A DNA stretch of 64,000 nt from Stictocephala bisonia (GCA_035578905.1 JAQJVL010000156.1:558001-622000), one strand, 5' to 3'. Numbered from the stretch's first letter, positions 1 to 11,360 are shown. Notes: generated by a model from the letters alone, not told the origin. Program-made: numbers and translations.

Positions 1-641
1 CGTAGATTAAGATGGTTGTGTGAGAGCAGGTTATTTTGTAGTTAAGCTTCTTTCATTCGACATAGAGCTAGTCTAGCATTATATATTTATTTACTGAGTA
101 AATAATAGGTTTTAACTATTGAATGTTATGTAGACCAGTACAAGGATTGAACGTAGATTAAGATGGTTGTGTGAGAGCAGGTTATTTTGTAGTTAAGCTT
201 CTTTCATTCGACATAGAGCTAGTCTAGCATTATATATTTATTTACTGAGTAAATAATAGGTTTTAACTATTGAATGTTATGTAGACCAGTACAAGGATTG
301 AACGTAGATTAAGATGGTTGTGTGAGAGCAGGTTATTTTGTAGTTAAGCTTCTTTCATTCGACATAGAGCTAGTCTAGCATTATATATTTATTTACTGAG
401 TAAATAATAGGTTTTAACTATTGAATGTTATGTAGACCAGTACAAGGATTGAACGTAGATTAAGATGGTTGTGTGAGAGCAGGTTATTTTGTAGTTAAGC
501 TTCTTTCATTCGACATAGAGCTAGTCTAGCATTATATATTTATTTACTGAGTAAATAATAGGTTTTAACTATTGAATGTTATGTAGACCAGTACAAGGAT
601 TGAACGTAGATGAAGATGGTTGTGTGAGAGCAGGTTATTTT
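1..641. repeat. 151-bp tandem repeat, about 4.25 copies
   Basis: Units begin at 1, 152, 303, 454 and 605, each opening with cgtagattaagatggttgtg. The first four units look identical by eye. The fifth differs by one base near its start (tgaagatgg for taagatgg) and breaks off near 641. The array touches the window edge, so its true length is unknown. The near-identity of units points to recent expansion or ongoing homogenisation. No open frame runs through it. Confidence 0.95.
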
Positions 642-671
642 TTAAAACTGTGCTTTTCTCTGTTTTTAAGT

Positions 672-1645
672 ATAGTATATCTTGATAATCCAGTTGTCCT
701 TGTCATTTGGCTTTACAATGAGACAACAATTAATTTGTTATTAAATAAAGTTACCATTTAACCTTGCAACGCAAATCTTGAACACAAGAGTTTCAATTTT
801 GCATCTTAAATTTCGCAAACAATGAAGAGTCTTGATCTTTGTATTACCGGTTTAAACTGCAGACAAAAAATAAAAGATCGTCTGAAGCCCTCTCTAACAT
901 TTAACCTGAGGAAATGCACCAAAGATAAGAGCTGGAAATTTGTTTAGTTCTGTAACAGAGTGGCTGGAAGAGTCCATTTCTCATATGGGGAAGTGGAAGA
1001 GTTCATGACATACTCACCCTCGGCATTGTAAGTTGTTTGTTAGTTGTGGCAGAGTGAAAATATGCTCTTGTTCATTTACAGCTTTTACAGTCGCCTTATT
1101 CTAGTAACTATACATCTTTTTTAAAGCAGTAAAATCTTACTGTATAACAAGTTTTATCTAAATACTATACAGTAACTTAACATATAATATTAGAATTTTA
1201 AATAAGTAAAACAAAGTTATTTTCAGCAAGTCAAAATTCACTATGCCTCCGCTATTTGTGTAGCTAGCAATTGTAGGCACTCCTCTTTTGCTTGCCATCT
1301 GACGTGAGTAATTAAATCTGTAATAAAACGTATATGAGCAAATATTGGAAATAGTATAAGATAACAACAATTCATAGATCGTAAATCCAATATAAAATTT
1401 ATTTTTTTCGTTTCGAAAAATAACACAGTTTATGTGTAAATAAAAAAAATTTTATTTACACATAACCTGAAGATGGAACCTTTGCTTTCGAAAACGTTTG
1501 CGTTACATTAAAAATAAATTTTATATTGGATTTACGATCTATGAATTGTTGTTATCTTAAATTAAATCTGTGTTTTGTTTCAAAGTTTTTGTGACATGTT
1601 TTATCCGGCTTGACCTGCTGCCACATTAGGCCGGAAAACCGAGGT
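672..1645. mobile_element. Tigger/pogo-like non-autonomous element, copy 1 (degenerate)
   Basis: The right end (about 1590-1645: ttttatccggc, then ccacattaggccgg, then aaccgaggtt) closely matches the right end of the copy at 9004-9562. Internal blocks also match, for example gtggctggaagag near 960 and 9275. The left end near 672 matches only weakly. The terminal motif acctcggttatccgg resembles Tigger-type inverted repeats; that family assignment is inference. No transposase frame is seen. A foldback element interrupts it at 1322-1559. Confidence 0.4.
1322..1559. mobile_element. Foldback element inserted in Tigger-like copy 1
   Basis: About 50 bp at 1357-1407 (starting taagataacaacaattcat) recurs as its inverse at 1509-1559. 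A second inner inverted pair, tatgtgtaaataaaa against ttttatttacacata, lies at 1431-1463. The 12-bp direct repeat aattaaatctgt occurs at 1310-1321 and 1560-1571 and looks like a target-site duplication, which sets the outer borders. There is no coding capacity. Confidence 0.65.
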
Positions 1646-1659
1646 TTTAATGTAGTTAG

Positions 1660-2200
1660 AAAAATGAGTAACATTATTACTATTTATTAGAATTTAATGT
1701 TTATCATAACTCTGTAATTGTTTTGATTGGTTTTATTTTATGCAAACAAAATAATGATTTTAACAATATAGGCATTGTTGTACAATACTTGTACAATAAA
1801 GGCAGACAGGTATTAACTATAGTTTTTGTTTTGGAAGAGGAAAGTAATATTTACTGCTCTTGATTAGAATATTAAAATACATTACATTGGTACTGCAACT
1901 GTTCATTCAGTTAATCTATTCATTATGAAACTCACAGACAAGCTGAATATACATTGTTACACTTTGACATTATGCCTTTACAGAAGATAGCAGACAGCTT
2001 TCGCCAAAGGCTGTCATTGCATAACAGTTAATATATATTGTATGGCTTTCAAAGCCAGCCACCAAACTAATACAAATTTAAAAACCCACCTATGAACAAT
2101 ATCTAAATAAAAACTAAAGTACATAGTACTTGTGTCGTAGTGTTTAAATATTGATCTCTCATCTCAGAGCCAAATCCAGGGTTTTTAACCATTCAACACC
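1660..2200. other. AT-rich stretch with no recognisable feature
   Basis: No gene, splice-bounded frame or recognisable repeat is seen here. Confidence 0.5.
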
Positions 2201-2500
2201 TTATTCTCCAATTGAATGAAGACCAGCTAATGCCCTGAAAAACCGCAATATACACTCATTAATTATGAGATCCATAGTTAGAACTTCGATTCCGCTATCA
2301 TATAACTGATCTTTTGTATTCATTCCCCACTTATATTTCCAGTAGCTGCACCTTCTTACACCTGTGCAAAAACAACTCAACATAGTCCATTCCTTACTAA
2401 GAAGGTTCATTCCACCGATGATGGCCATAGAGTCTGATACCAGAAACTTGTTTCGACCGTCAACCACAACCCAAGTTAATGCTCGGTTGGTTTTTGGCAA
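2201..2500 (-). CDS. Unidentified 99-codon open frame
   Basis: An open minus-strand frame in an AT-rich context. The peptide has mixed composition (contains TWVVVDGRNKFLV and DSMAIIGGMNLL) and looks less random than most short frames here. I do not recognise it. There is no convincing initiator context, splice pair or neighbouring frame, so it may be a fragment of a decayed mobile-element protein or a chance frame. Confidence 0.2.
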   Translation of the reverse strand: MPKTNRALTWVVVDGRNKFLVSDSMAIIGGMNLLSKEWTMLSCFCTGVRRCSYWKYKWGMNTKDQLYDSGIEVLTMDLIINECILRFFRALAGLHSIGE

Positions 2501-2509
2501 ATATTCGTT

Positions 2510-3285
2510 TGAGTTTAACTTGTAAGCTAGTCAAAGAGGTGGTTTTCTAGTTTTAAGTTGTTCTGCCTGTTGTGGGACATCTTGCAAAATGGGAAAATTT
2601 GGATGAGATAAGATCTTTTTTTAACTCTCTAGGAACTATGAAGTGCCTCTTTGTGTCTTATATACGGAGGAGCTATGTTGCACAACACTGAAAGCCATGG
2701 TAGAGGGGTTGCAATGAGGGAATCGCTGAAAGTCCTCATCACCCTATTTAGTTGTATACATAATCAACCTCTCGTACATGTGAACTGTTAAGCCACACGA
2801 AGTACAATAACAGAAGTGGAATAACGATCCAGCGAGGTGCTGCAGAATGTTAAGGGGGTTAATAACAATAACAATTTATAAAAAGGGCTGACTTAAGACT
2901 CAGTAACTTAATTTGTGGAAACTAAAAAACTTTAAAGAAAAAAATGATAGTTTTTGGCATATAAAATTATAAGGACTATACAGTTGCATTTAAATATTTC
3001 TATTACAATTTGACTTATAATGAATTATATAAAATTAACAGTTTCTATGGTCTTTTTTTTAAAAAAAGATAAATAAACTAATGACTTTTTACTTAATGCT
3101 GCAATCTAATGCAAAATTAGTTAATAATGTTGCAAAAATGCCTGGTGTTGGTAATAAGGCTCCAGAAGGAAGTCCTATATTATTTAGGTAGGGAAGGATG
3201 GAGGGGTGTAATAAAAGTTGTACATTTCTTGTGTATTCCATTTATGATAATGTATTTAGAGTACTGTTATATTTAATCTGTTTTA
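2510..3285. other. No recognisable feature
   Basis: Around 2600-2860 the sequence is less AT-rich than its surroundings and may be an old mobile-element remnant, but no frame or motif could be assigned. Confidence 0.35.
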
Positions 3286-3289
3286 TTAG

Positions 3290-3406
3290 AGCTGCAATGG
3301 TTCTGCTGAAAATATCCTCTTCTGAAGAGATGGAACAATTACTGGATGCTCCCGATGGGCTCAGAGATTAAATTTTATGTCTGTGATATTACTCCTCGTC
3401 TTCCAG
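3290..3406 (+). other. Exon-like segment with splice signals, in-frame stop
   Basis: A pyrimidine-rich tract and AG (3288-3289) precede the segment, and a strong donor GTAAGT follows at 3407. The best frame, from 3291, reads AAMVLLKISSSEEM and continues to an in-frame stop after LRD, before the donor. The other frames close sooner. It could be a decayed exon, a terminal exon or non-coding RNA. No matching neighbour exon was found. Confidence 0.2.
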
Positions 3407-3542
3407 GTAAGTGTATGAATATATTTACTACTCATATTGAAGAGAACTCACTTATTGGATTTATTATACACAATGGTACAAATAATACTCATATATTCAA
3501 ATAAAAGTTTGTAAAATTTTCTTTAGGCTTTCAAAAACCCCA

Positions 3543-3775
3543 ATGATATGTTTTACTTCTCGGGTCAACTGTGCATTAAGTGGTTCTGCAAGAACACCAT
3601 AGTCAAAGGGTTATTAATGATATTTTTTACTTCTCGGGTTAGCCGTGCATTACGTGGTCCTGCAAGAACGCCATAGTCAAAGGGTTGTTAATGATATTTT
3701 TTACTTCTCGGGTCAGCCGTACATTACGTGGTTCTGCAAGAACACCACGAGAGGTTATTAATGAAATGTACTTCT
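3543..3775. repeat. 74-bp tandem repeat, three copies
   Basis: The block ttacttctcgggt starts at 3553, 3627 and 3701, exactly 74 bp apart. Each unit carries a version of gtgcattacgtggttctgca and a shared caagaac. Units differ by a few substitutions, so the array is older than the 151-bp one. Confidence 0.9.
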
Positions 3776-3779
3776 TGGT

Positions 3780-4940
3780 TCTGTATAATATTCGAAAATC
3801 GGAATTACACAATTTGGTTGGAAATATCACAATCAAATCAATTTTTTAAAAGCATCTTAACAAATTACTTCTAGGTAACTTCTAGGTTTTTCTTTTCATA
3901 ATTTTTATTGTAATACGAAATAAATATTTTATTTACAATTGTACAATTGAAACGGTCCTAATGAGATACAATATTTCACTTCTTCTTTCATAATATTGGA
4001 AACTGAACTGCATTATTCACAAATTTGCTAGATACAAGTTTGAGAAATATTTTATTTGAAGTTTGGGAATATACTTTGATAATTAATAAACAATCTTAAC
4101 ACATATTAACTTAATCAATTAACTGTTCTTAAGACTTTTTCTAATATTAAGGCTAAAGGTTTTATTGATATATTTTAGATTGATTTAATATAATCTCTAA
4201 CTCCAAAAAAACAAGAAACATGTTGTAAAAATGATCTACTTGTTGTGCGCAATCATAGCAGAACAAATGTTATAAATGTATTGTTTAACGAGTGTAACAA
4301 TTTGATTGTAGAACCACTCTTAGCAATCAAAACAATCTTTAAGGAAAACATCTTGACAAGCCACGTTTAGATTGTTTCAAGTCTTGCTGTCCCACATCAG
4401 TACTATATATATATAAAACTGATAATTATTTTGTGTGTTATCAAGGAACATTGAATATATTAACGATTGAATATAGCGAATAAGAACACGGAAAGACGAA
4501 AACCGGTCTACAGATTGTTGATGGAGTTACAAGAACATAGTTCCAAAGTTAACACCATTTTGAGGGTTGGAGGCTCGACTGAGATAAAGTTATTCTCTGG
4601 AGAAGACTATTAACTCTTTTAAATTGGCTCTCTAACAAAAATATTGTTGATGGAAGCAATATTTAACGTTTTATCTCAGGCTCCTTTTTGTTGGAGGGGG
4701 CATGACAGCCCAAGTTGTGATGTTGTTGTGATTGTAATTAATTTAAATGAATTTATAGAAAATTGCATACTTTTACTCGTAATTCACACTATTAATTGGG
4801 CGTGATCATAGTACATTTTTGTACACCGACCACATGCATTGCATTCCTAATGTAAAATAAATGTGAAGTAATAGTTCATGTCCATATACAGAGAGCTACA
4901 CTGTAAAAAAACGGTGATATTGTTTGGTGCTGTCTAGGCA
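3780..4940. other. No recognisable gene
   Basis: AT-rich. A less AT-rich part near 4480-4720 may be an old element fragment, but no open frame or terminal structure could be assigned. Confidence 0.4.
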
Positions 4941-5016
4941 AAGTATGTAAAGCCTCAATAAGAACCAATGGTGAAAAGACAGCAATCTACACATCCAAGG
5001 ACATTCACACCGGTCA

Positions 5017-6284
5017 GGCCCTCATTATGATATGCGGCTGTTGTCTGGTGGCCGGCCATGGCACAGAACAGTGCAAGGCTAACACTAGACAGATGTCAGA
5101 GAATGGCGTGCCTGGGAATTACAGGCGCAATTAGAACAACCCCATTGGCGGCGATGGAGGTCCTCACTGGGCTCCGCCCAATGGACCTGTTTGTAAAAAG
5201 GGAGGCTTGTAAAGCGGCCTTTAGAATAAGGACGACTGGTGGCTGGTTGTCTGGCCAACCAGGGCTCCATGGGTATATACTATCTGGGGACATTGGTCTG
5301 GACCCGTTGATTTCAATGGGGACAGACTTAATGGTACCTAGGTACAGAATTGACCGGCGGGTCAGGGCCTTCCTTCCAAGCAGAGATGAGTGGATGGGGA
5401 GTACCGAGCCCGCACAAGTCAAAGGAAGCGTCTGGTATACAGACGGCTCACTTATAGAAGAAGGTGCGGGTGCTGGGGTGTACGGGAGGGGGGCACGGTA
5501 GGTTCTGTCTGTACCTCTAAGGGCCCATGCAACCGTCTTCCAGGCAGAGGTGATGGCTATCATGACAGCCACACAAGAAAAAATGCGTCTAGGTGGCTTC
5601 GGAGGAGTAGTCTCAATCTGCTCGGACAGCCAGGCGGCAATAAAGGCGATCATGGCACCACGTACCAGCTCTAAGCTGGTATGGGAGTGCCAGGGGATCC
5701 TAGAGACTCTTTGCCAGCGTAAACAGGTGAGACTCATATGGGTCCCTGGGCATACTGGTATTGATGGGAATGAGAGAGCCGATGCACTGGCTAAGAGAGG
5801 GACAAAGTGCCTGCTGCTGGGGCCGGAACACGATGGTAGATGGAGGACCGAGTCCGGGCTCAGGCAGTCTCGTGCCCTTATCCAAGGACCATATCGCAGG
5901 TACAGCAGATATCTGCTGAGCTGTAACCGGGCCAAGGTGAGGGGGGTTACGGGAATGCTGACCGGACACAATCTTCTTAACAGACATATGAAGATTATGG
6001 GCCTAACAGAGGACCACATGCAGGCTCTGTGAGGAGGATGAGGAGAGCTCCATACACATCTTTTGTCATTGTGGAGCTCTCTCATCTCTTAGGTATAGGA
6101 CTCTGGGTGCCGCTTTTCTGAAACCAGAGGATATTAGAAGGGCTACACTCGGGGAGATCATGTCCTTCATAAGGGGGACTGGTCTCTTGTGACACTGTCG
6201 TCGGGCTCGGGACGCAAAGGGCCATGGAGTCTAGGCGCGGTGGGCTTGGCAACAAGACCACAACCCGGTGTATCTAATCTAATC
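5017..6284 (+). mobile_element. 5'-truncated non-LTR retrotransposon with RNase H (I/R1-type)
   Basis: The insertion is flanked by the perfect 13-bp direct repeat ttcacaccggtca at 5004-5016 and 6285-6297, read as the target-site duplication. The 3' end carries a short UTR ending in tctaatctaatct. Only the C-terminal part of the polyprotein is present, as expected from incomplete reverse transcription. It is clearly more GC-rich than its surroundings, suggesting younger age or different origin. Confidence 0.9.
5031..6192 (+). pseudogene. Non-LTR polyprotein C-terminus: connector, RNase H, CCHC finger
   Basis: The frame starts at YAAVVWWPAM, a usual region just after the reverse transcriptase, then reads through RTTPLAAMEVLTGL. 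RNase H follows: VWYTDGS holds the first catalytic Asp, QAEVMAI the Glu, SDSQAAIKAI the second Asp, and WVPGHTGIDGNERAD the conserved His and last Asp. One in-frame TAG at 5499-5501 interrupts the domain. A one-base shift near 6019 puts the final part in another frame, giving CRLCEEDEESS and then HIFCHC, a C-x2-C-x8-H-x4-C finger, and a stop at 6190-6192. All four RNase H catalytic positions appear retained, but the gene is broken and truncated. This arrangement is known from I-superfamily elements. Confidence 0.85.
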
Positions 6285-6297
6285 TTCACACCGGTCA

Positions 6298-7140
6298 CCA
6301 TCCTGTTACCATGAGAGTCTTGCTTCTACTCCACCTACTCAGCGACGCAACTTTTCCTGTACCTCTGTGTTGGTTGATGATTTATCTAATGAACCACAAT
6401 TATGTTCGAGCACCCCGGCTGCACTTAGTTTATCAAAGGACTCATCAATTACTGAGAATGAATCCCAAAATATGTATAAAATTCCTCCTACTAAATTCTA
6501 TCTTTGAGAGGAAAATAAAATTCTGAAGGATGAGCTGGATAAGTTGTGAGTGGAGAGGTAAATGATTCTTGACCACTCTGCGGAATCTGATCAGCCTCTT
6601 CTACAGTATACCAACAATGTTTTTCTCCCACCTTCTTCTGATACCTCACCACATAAAAATGAACTTTCTTCCCAAGAAAATAAATGCACTCAAACTGTGG
6701 AAAATGCAGAGATGTCGTAATATATAATCGTCATTGCGAGATGTGTTCTATCTTTAAAGAGGAAATTAGGAGGATGTTGGAAAGTATTCAATGTATGGAG
6801 GAAGAAAACAAAAATCTTAGAGAATCTATTTCCTGCCGCAACACAGGTGAACTCAACTGTCAAATAAGAACATCAAAGACGTCAACTCAAGCATGTCCCT
6901 CTCTGGAAACGATTCATTTTCATCCCTCAAGGGCAAGCAACAAGCAAGTCCCTATGTTGTTGGTCACGTATTTCAAGGCCAAGCTCAAGTTTTAAGACCG
7001 GATTTTCCCCCATTAGTAGGAAATAAAATGACCAGTTCTTTAATACATACAAGGCAGAAATTAAAGAAGAAAAGGGTTGCAATACTGGCTGTCAGTCAGG
7101 GGAGAGATATGCATCGTTAGATAAGGGAACTTGAGGATGA
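6298..7140 (+). pseudogene. ORF1 remnant of outer non-LTR element
   Basis: Broken frames encode a Ser/Thr/Gln-rich stretch, then acidic-basic coiled-coil-like segments (EENKILKDELDKL near 6515, and EEIRRMLESIQCMEEENKNL near 6750). Near 7070 the peptide VAILAVSQGRDMHR resembles block I of SGNH/esterase-like domains found in ORF1 of some non-LTR elements, with the expected Asp before Ser replaced by Val. That domain reading is tentative. Several stops interrupt the region. Confidence 0.45.
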
Positions 7141-7249
7141 TTTTGATGCATGTGTATAAGTTTGGCCAGGTGCCAAATTAAAACATGTTGTTAGAGATGG
7201 ACTGGCATATATTAAGAAATTCCAGTTCAAAAGAAAGGAGCTAAGGATC

Positions 7250-8193
7250 AGATTTGTAATTATAGGCCTATCTCGATAATTTCGGTCGTGTTGAATCTCT
7301 TCGAAAGATTGCTTCATAAGCATTTTGTTTTCTATCTTGAATCCAACAAATTAATTAGTAACTGTCAATTTGGGTTTCAGCCCAAAAGGAGTACCATCGA
7401 CACGATACAGTCGTTTGTAAACGATGGTCTCGATGGTTAGAACTTAAAAACAATGTCAATCTTAGATCGTATGACCTTACGAAGGCCTTCGACATGGTCA
7501 ATCATGCAATTCTGGTAGATAAATTAAGTTTTTATGGTTTTAGTCAGAGAGCTGTGGATTTAGTTAGCTCATACCTTACAAGTAGATGCCAATATGTTTA
7601 TTTTAATGGCACTATGTCAGGCGTCCAACCTGTACGTTTTGGCATTCCCCAAGGCTCCATTTTGGGGCCTAGTTTTTTCATGTTATATATTAATTATTTG
7701 CCTTCTGCTCTTCTAGATTATTGTGTAAATACTTATTTGTTTGCTGATGACCTGAGGATTAAGGTGAATGCTAAATATGTTCTTCAATGTAATAACAAGC
7801 TTAGCTCTTTGACAAGTATTGTTAATGACTGGTGTGCAGCCAATAAATTGTGTCTCTATGAGAAAAAAACTGGATTTACATCTTTATTTGTCGAGTAGGT
7901 CTTGTGAAAATGAAGATTTTAGTCTTAAGTTCCTTGGCATTCTCATCCAGCCTAACTTAAAGTGGCAAACCCATGTAGATTATGTAGCTGCTCGAATTGC
8001 TCCAGGCATTTTCTTAATCAGATCTCTAAATGGCACAATATCTACTGAACACCACAGTTTTTTTAACATTGGTGTCACTTTATGGGGTAATTCGCCTCGA
8101 GCAAATAAATTATTTACACTGCAAAAAAAGCAATTAGGCTTATATGCAATGTGGATAGACGTAATCATTGCAGACCACATTTTATATAATTAA
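7250..8193 (+). pseudogene. Reverse transcriptase remnant of outer non-LTR element
   Basis: Recognisable RT blocks in order: NYRPISIISVV near 7260, CQFGFQPKRSTIDTIQSF near 7365, YDLTKAFDMVNH near 7470, GIPQGSILGPSFFMLYIN near 7645, the catalytic FADD near 7740, and KFLGILIQPNLKWQ near 7930. The frame breaks near 7440 and 7890. The order and sequence of blocks fit the jockey/CR1 side of non-LTR elements. The catalytic Asp pair is kept, but the gene is not functional. Confidence 0.85.
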
Positions 8194-8589
8194 AAGCCTT
8201 AACACTGCCATCCTTATATGTATTAAATGTTTTGTTGTATGTCAAAGATAACATTGGCTCTTTTTGTAGCCAAAGTGATGTCCATAGTTACCATACTTGG
8301 TAATATAAATGACTTTGTTTGAAGTAAATGTAACTTCTCTAGTACTCAAGCTAGTTTCAAGTATCAGGGTATAAAGTTTTACAATTCGTACCTATGCATA
8401 TAAAGTTAATAATGAACAGATGTAATTTTAAAAATGCTGTCAAACATGTACTAGTATAATCTTCTTTGTATAGTGTTGACGAATTCTCTAGTGTACTATG
8501 AAATAATTTTTGTTAAAATAGCCCTAAAATTATATTTGACGTTATATATTGTATTGTATCCTGACAATAAATGATTTGAATTTTTAAGA

Positions 8590-9000
8590 TATATTTATTA
8601 AATTGCTATTAATTTTTCTGTTTAGGAAACTGTTGGAACAAGGTGGAAGGGACCATGAATTATTTCAGTGACAGCTAAGTATTATTGCTTGAAGCCCCAA
8701 ACCATTCCAACAAATGAATTGTCGTTTCAACCATTTTAATGGTGAGGAAACTAAATTGCCCCAGTATAATAATAATAACAGTATATGTTATGATTGATTT
8801 TTTATGCTAATTTTATCTTATAAATTTTATTATTGGTTATAGTATAAAATACCAGGCTATCTAGATATAATATGAAAGCGTTTGATACAGAAGGCACCTA
8901 GTTTCCTAGAAAAAAATCAGTCATCTGACCAGAACATAAGAATTTTCGAATAGCACAGTGATAAAGCTTAGCTAATTATTTCATATCATATTATCCTATT
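8590..9000. other. No gene; one weak exon-like segment
   Basis: At 8630 a pyrimidine tract and TTTAG precede a short frame (KLLEQGGRDHELFQ) that stops after 15 codons. There is no donor or partner exon, so it is not called as a gene. Confidence 0.3.
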
Positions 9001-9003
9001 TCA

Positions 9004-9562
9004 TGACAACCTCTATTATCCGGCAGTCTGTGTCATCTGTTTCGGCAAGTAGATAACAATAAAGATTGTAAGATAAAATTACAATTAATCGGAAGCGCCT
9101 TTCAGTTTTGAAACACAAATATCGTACATGAGTGTTTCGGTTTTGCATTTCGCAAATTGCAGGCGCTGAATTGACAAGTCACCCTATCTCGACAAGCGGT
9201 TGCTTCTTACTGTGTAATAATTTAATAATGTGGCTGAAGATCCAAACTGCAATTTTGTTTACTTGTATTCAGTGTGGCTGGCTGGAAGAGTTCATTTCGC
9301 GAGTGGTAGAAGTGGAACAGTTCATTTTACGTACACACCCACAAGCAGCGTCAAAGTTGGCGATCGTGATAAACATCTTCCGTTTCATTACAATTGCTGC
9401 AGAATATTGCAGAAATATATATTTTGTAGACGCCCTCTTACATGTGCTGTCTGTTATCAGTTACTAAACGTGTTTCTCCAATAAAACCAAGTTATTTATG
9501 ACTTATGTTTTATCCGGCTTTACCTTCGCCACATTAGGCCGAATAACCGAGGTTGTACTGTA
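9004..9562. mobile_element. Tigger/pogo-like non-autonomous element, copy 2
   Basis: The left end near 9004 (acaacctctattatccggc) and the right end near 9562 (gccgaataaccgaggttgt) are imperfect inverted copies. The family also appears at 672-1645. Terminal motifs of the form acctcggttatccgg are characteristic of Tigger-like elements. The expected TA duplication is not clear on the left. Internal frames of 84-111 codons are overlapping and carry no transposase motif, so it is called non-autonomous. Confidence 0.5.
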
Positions 9563-9737
9563 ATTTGTTACCAATGAATATGTTGTAAATATGTCATTTT
9601 AAAACACAAGTACAGGGTAAATAAATGTTTGTATGATGATTGTTGTTTGTTACAATCTATTAAATACATAAATACTATGTAAAATTTGCTCAATAGTGTA
9701 ATATTTGTATATACTGCTTTTATTTACCAATTAATAG

Positions 9738-9811
9738 GGTACACAAGTAGAAGTGGATGTAGAATCAAATATCTTCATGAGTCCAACTTGTGAAATATTG
9801 GATCCATGAAG
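9738..9811 (+). other. Exon-like segment with splice signals
   Basis: A pyrimidine-rich tract and AG precede, and GTAAGA follows. The longest frame reads GTQVEVDVESNIF and on to a stop three bases before the donor. Other frames stop earlier. It could be a decayed or terminal exon. Identity unknown. Confidence 0.18.
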
Positions 9812-10705
9812 GTAAGACTATTTCCTCAAGTGTTTTGGATAACAATTCTTTTTTTCTGCAGCAAATAAAACAGAATGATGCTGGAATAGATATGTGTGCT
9901 TCTTCAGATAATGGTGAAGTCCTTATTTAGGAAATATCAATGTTTAAATCCATTTTTGTCATTACAAATAAATATTTGAATCTAATAAAAAGAATTAGGA
10001 TCTGAGATAATTTTTAATTAATGTTTACCAACAGGTTAGCAAAGCCAATCGTGAGTTAGTGAGAAGCAAGTTTCGTTGTTACTCTATGTTATGCAAAATA
10101 ATAAATAGAAACTTCTCATTAAGTGCTGTCCTGTTATATTTTTATCGTATTCACCTCGCAAAAATTGTTCCCAGTAAGTAGGTAGTGCAAAAAATGTTAA
10201 AACCTTTTACATCATTGTAACAAAATGTGTCAGAACCATTTGAAACTATACAAACATACATTATTGATGTTTATTTCTACTTGAATCACTTTGTTGTTGT
10301 TGAGAGTAGTGTTACTAGTTTTAATTTTAAAAAATGGAAATGTTATAGAACATATATTTATTACTTTCAGCTTATTTTTCATATATGTAGGCCTACCACT
10401 CTACATAGATATAATTTATCATATATTTTATATTCATAATATGTTATGTTCTATTAACATTCCAGTTGTCATCTCACAAAATATTCCTGTGATGTTTATT
10501 TTATTTGGTGATATTTTATGGTGCTAATAAACAATAATTAGGGTATCAATATTAGTTATTTTATTATATAGTAATGTAAAGTTTAATTATTATATTTTAA
10601 ACCAAATAAATTAAGTTACTAGTCTTGCTGTAGCTGAATAGAAATGTATGTCTTACTACAAAGTTTTTTATTTGTATAATAAGATATCTTATTTTTATAT
10701 TTTAG

Positions 10706-10775
10706 ATTATGGATTCCAGGCAACTTTCTACAAGACATAGAAACTCAAAGATTGAGTGTGTATAATCGTACATGA
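10706..10775 (+). other. Possible terminal exon
   Basis: A strong acceptor (tttttatattttag) precedes a 22-codon frame from 10707, LWIPGNFLQDIETQRLSVYN plus two residues, and then TGA. It looks like a C-terminal exon, but no upstream exon in compatible phase was found. Confidence 0.2.
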
Positions 10776-11360
10776 TCAGTATTACCACATATTTATTGTA
10801 CATATCTACAAAATTGCATCACTACATATTTATTTATAAATTAATATGAGATAAAACATAGCAGTATAAAACATGTGCCTGTGTCATTGAGCTAATTTGA
10901 TTTTGTCTTTTCCATTTGTTGTTGTTGTGGAATTTGATTTTATATCTTGTATTATATATATACTGGTGGATTCTAATCTAATCAGTTCATAAATTAGCAA
11001 TCTGTGGACTTTGATCCCATTGATCAACTTGTATGAACACAAAACTAAGGTGACATAAAAAAAGTATGAGGTCTTGAAAGAAGGTACTTTTTATGTGAGC
11101 AGGAAATAACATATCAGTTACAAATTGAGTGAGGTGCCTCTCACAATAACAATTAATTGTTAATCTAAGAATTGTTCTGCAAATCCATACAAGAACTTAC
11201 GCTGTATGCAGTAGCACATTTTATTATGCTCAAATAAATTTAATCCTAATCAACAATTTATTTTTATAAGGAATATTTGTTATTACTGTGATATATTTGT
11301 ATAACTAACCTCAAGATTTATTTTGTGGTTTATTACTTTGGTGCTTATGAACAAAAACTA

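Larger units (their letters stand above)
4950..8585 (+). mobile_element. Degenerate jockey/CR1-like non-LTR retrotransposon (outer element)
   Basis: ORF1-like remains lie on either side of the inner insertion, followed by a reverse-transcriptase domain (about 7250-8193) and a 3' end near 8585 finishing gacaataaatgatttgaa, a typical polyadenylation-like tail for this group. Stops and frameshifts are spread throughout, so the copy is dead. The 5' border is uncertain because the left flank is short and lacks a clear motif. An RNase H-bearing element has inserted at 5017-6284. Confidence 0.6.
9570..11355. other. AT-rich stretch with two exon-like segments only
   Basis: No recognisable gene or repeat apart from the splice-bounded segments at 9738-9811 and 10706-10775, listed separately. 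Confidence 0.4.

Noticed and set aside
5096..6085. 329-codon minus-strand open frame
   Set aside because: Antisense shadow of the RNase H-bearing element on the plus strand, which has conserved protein motifs.
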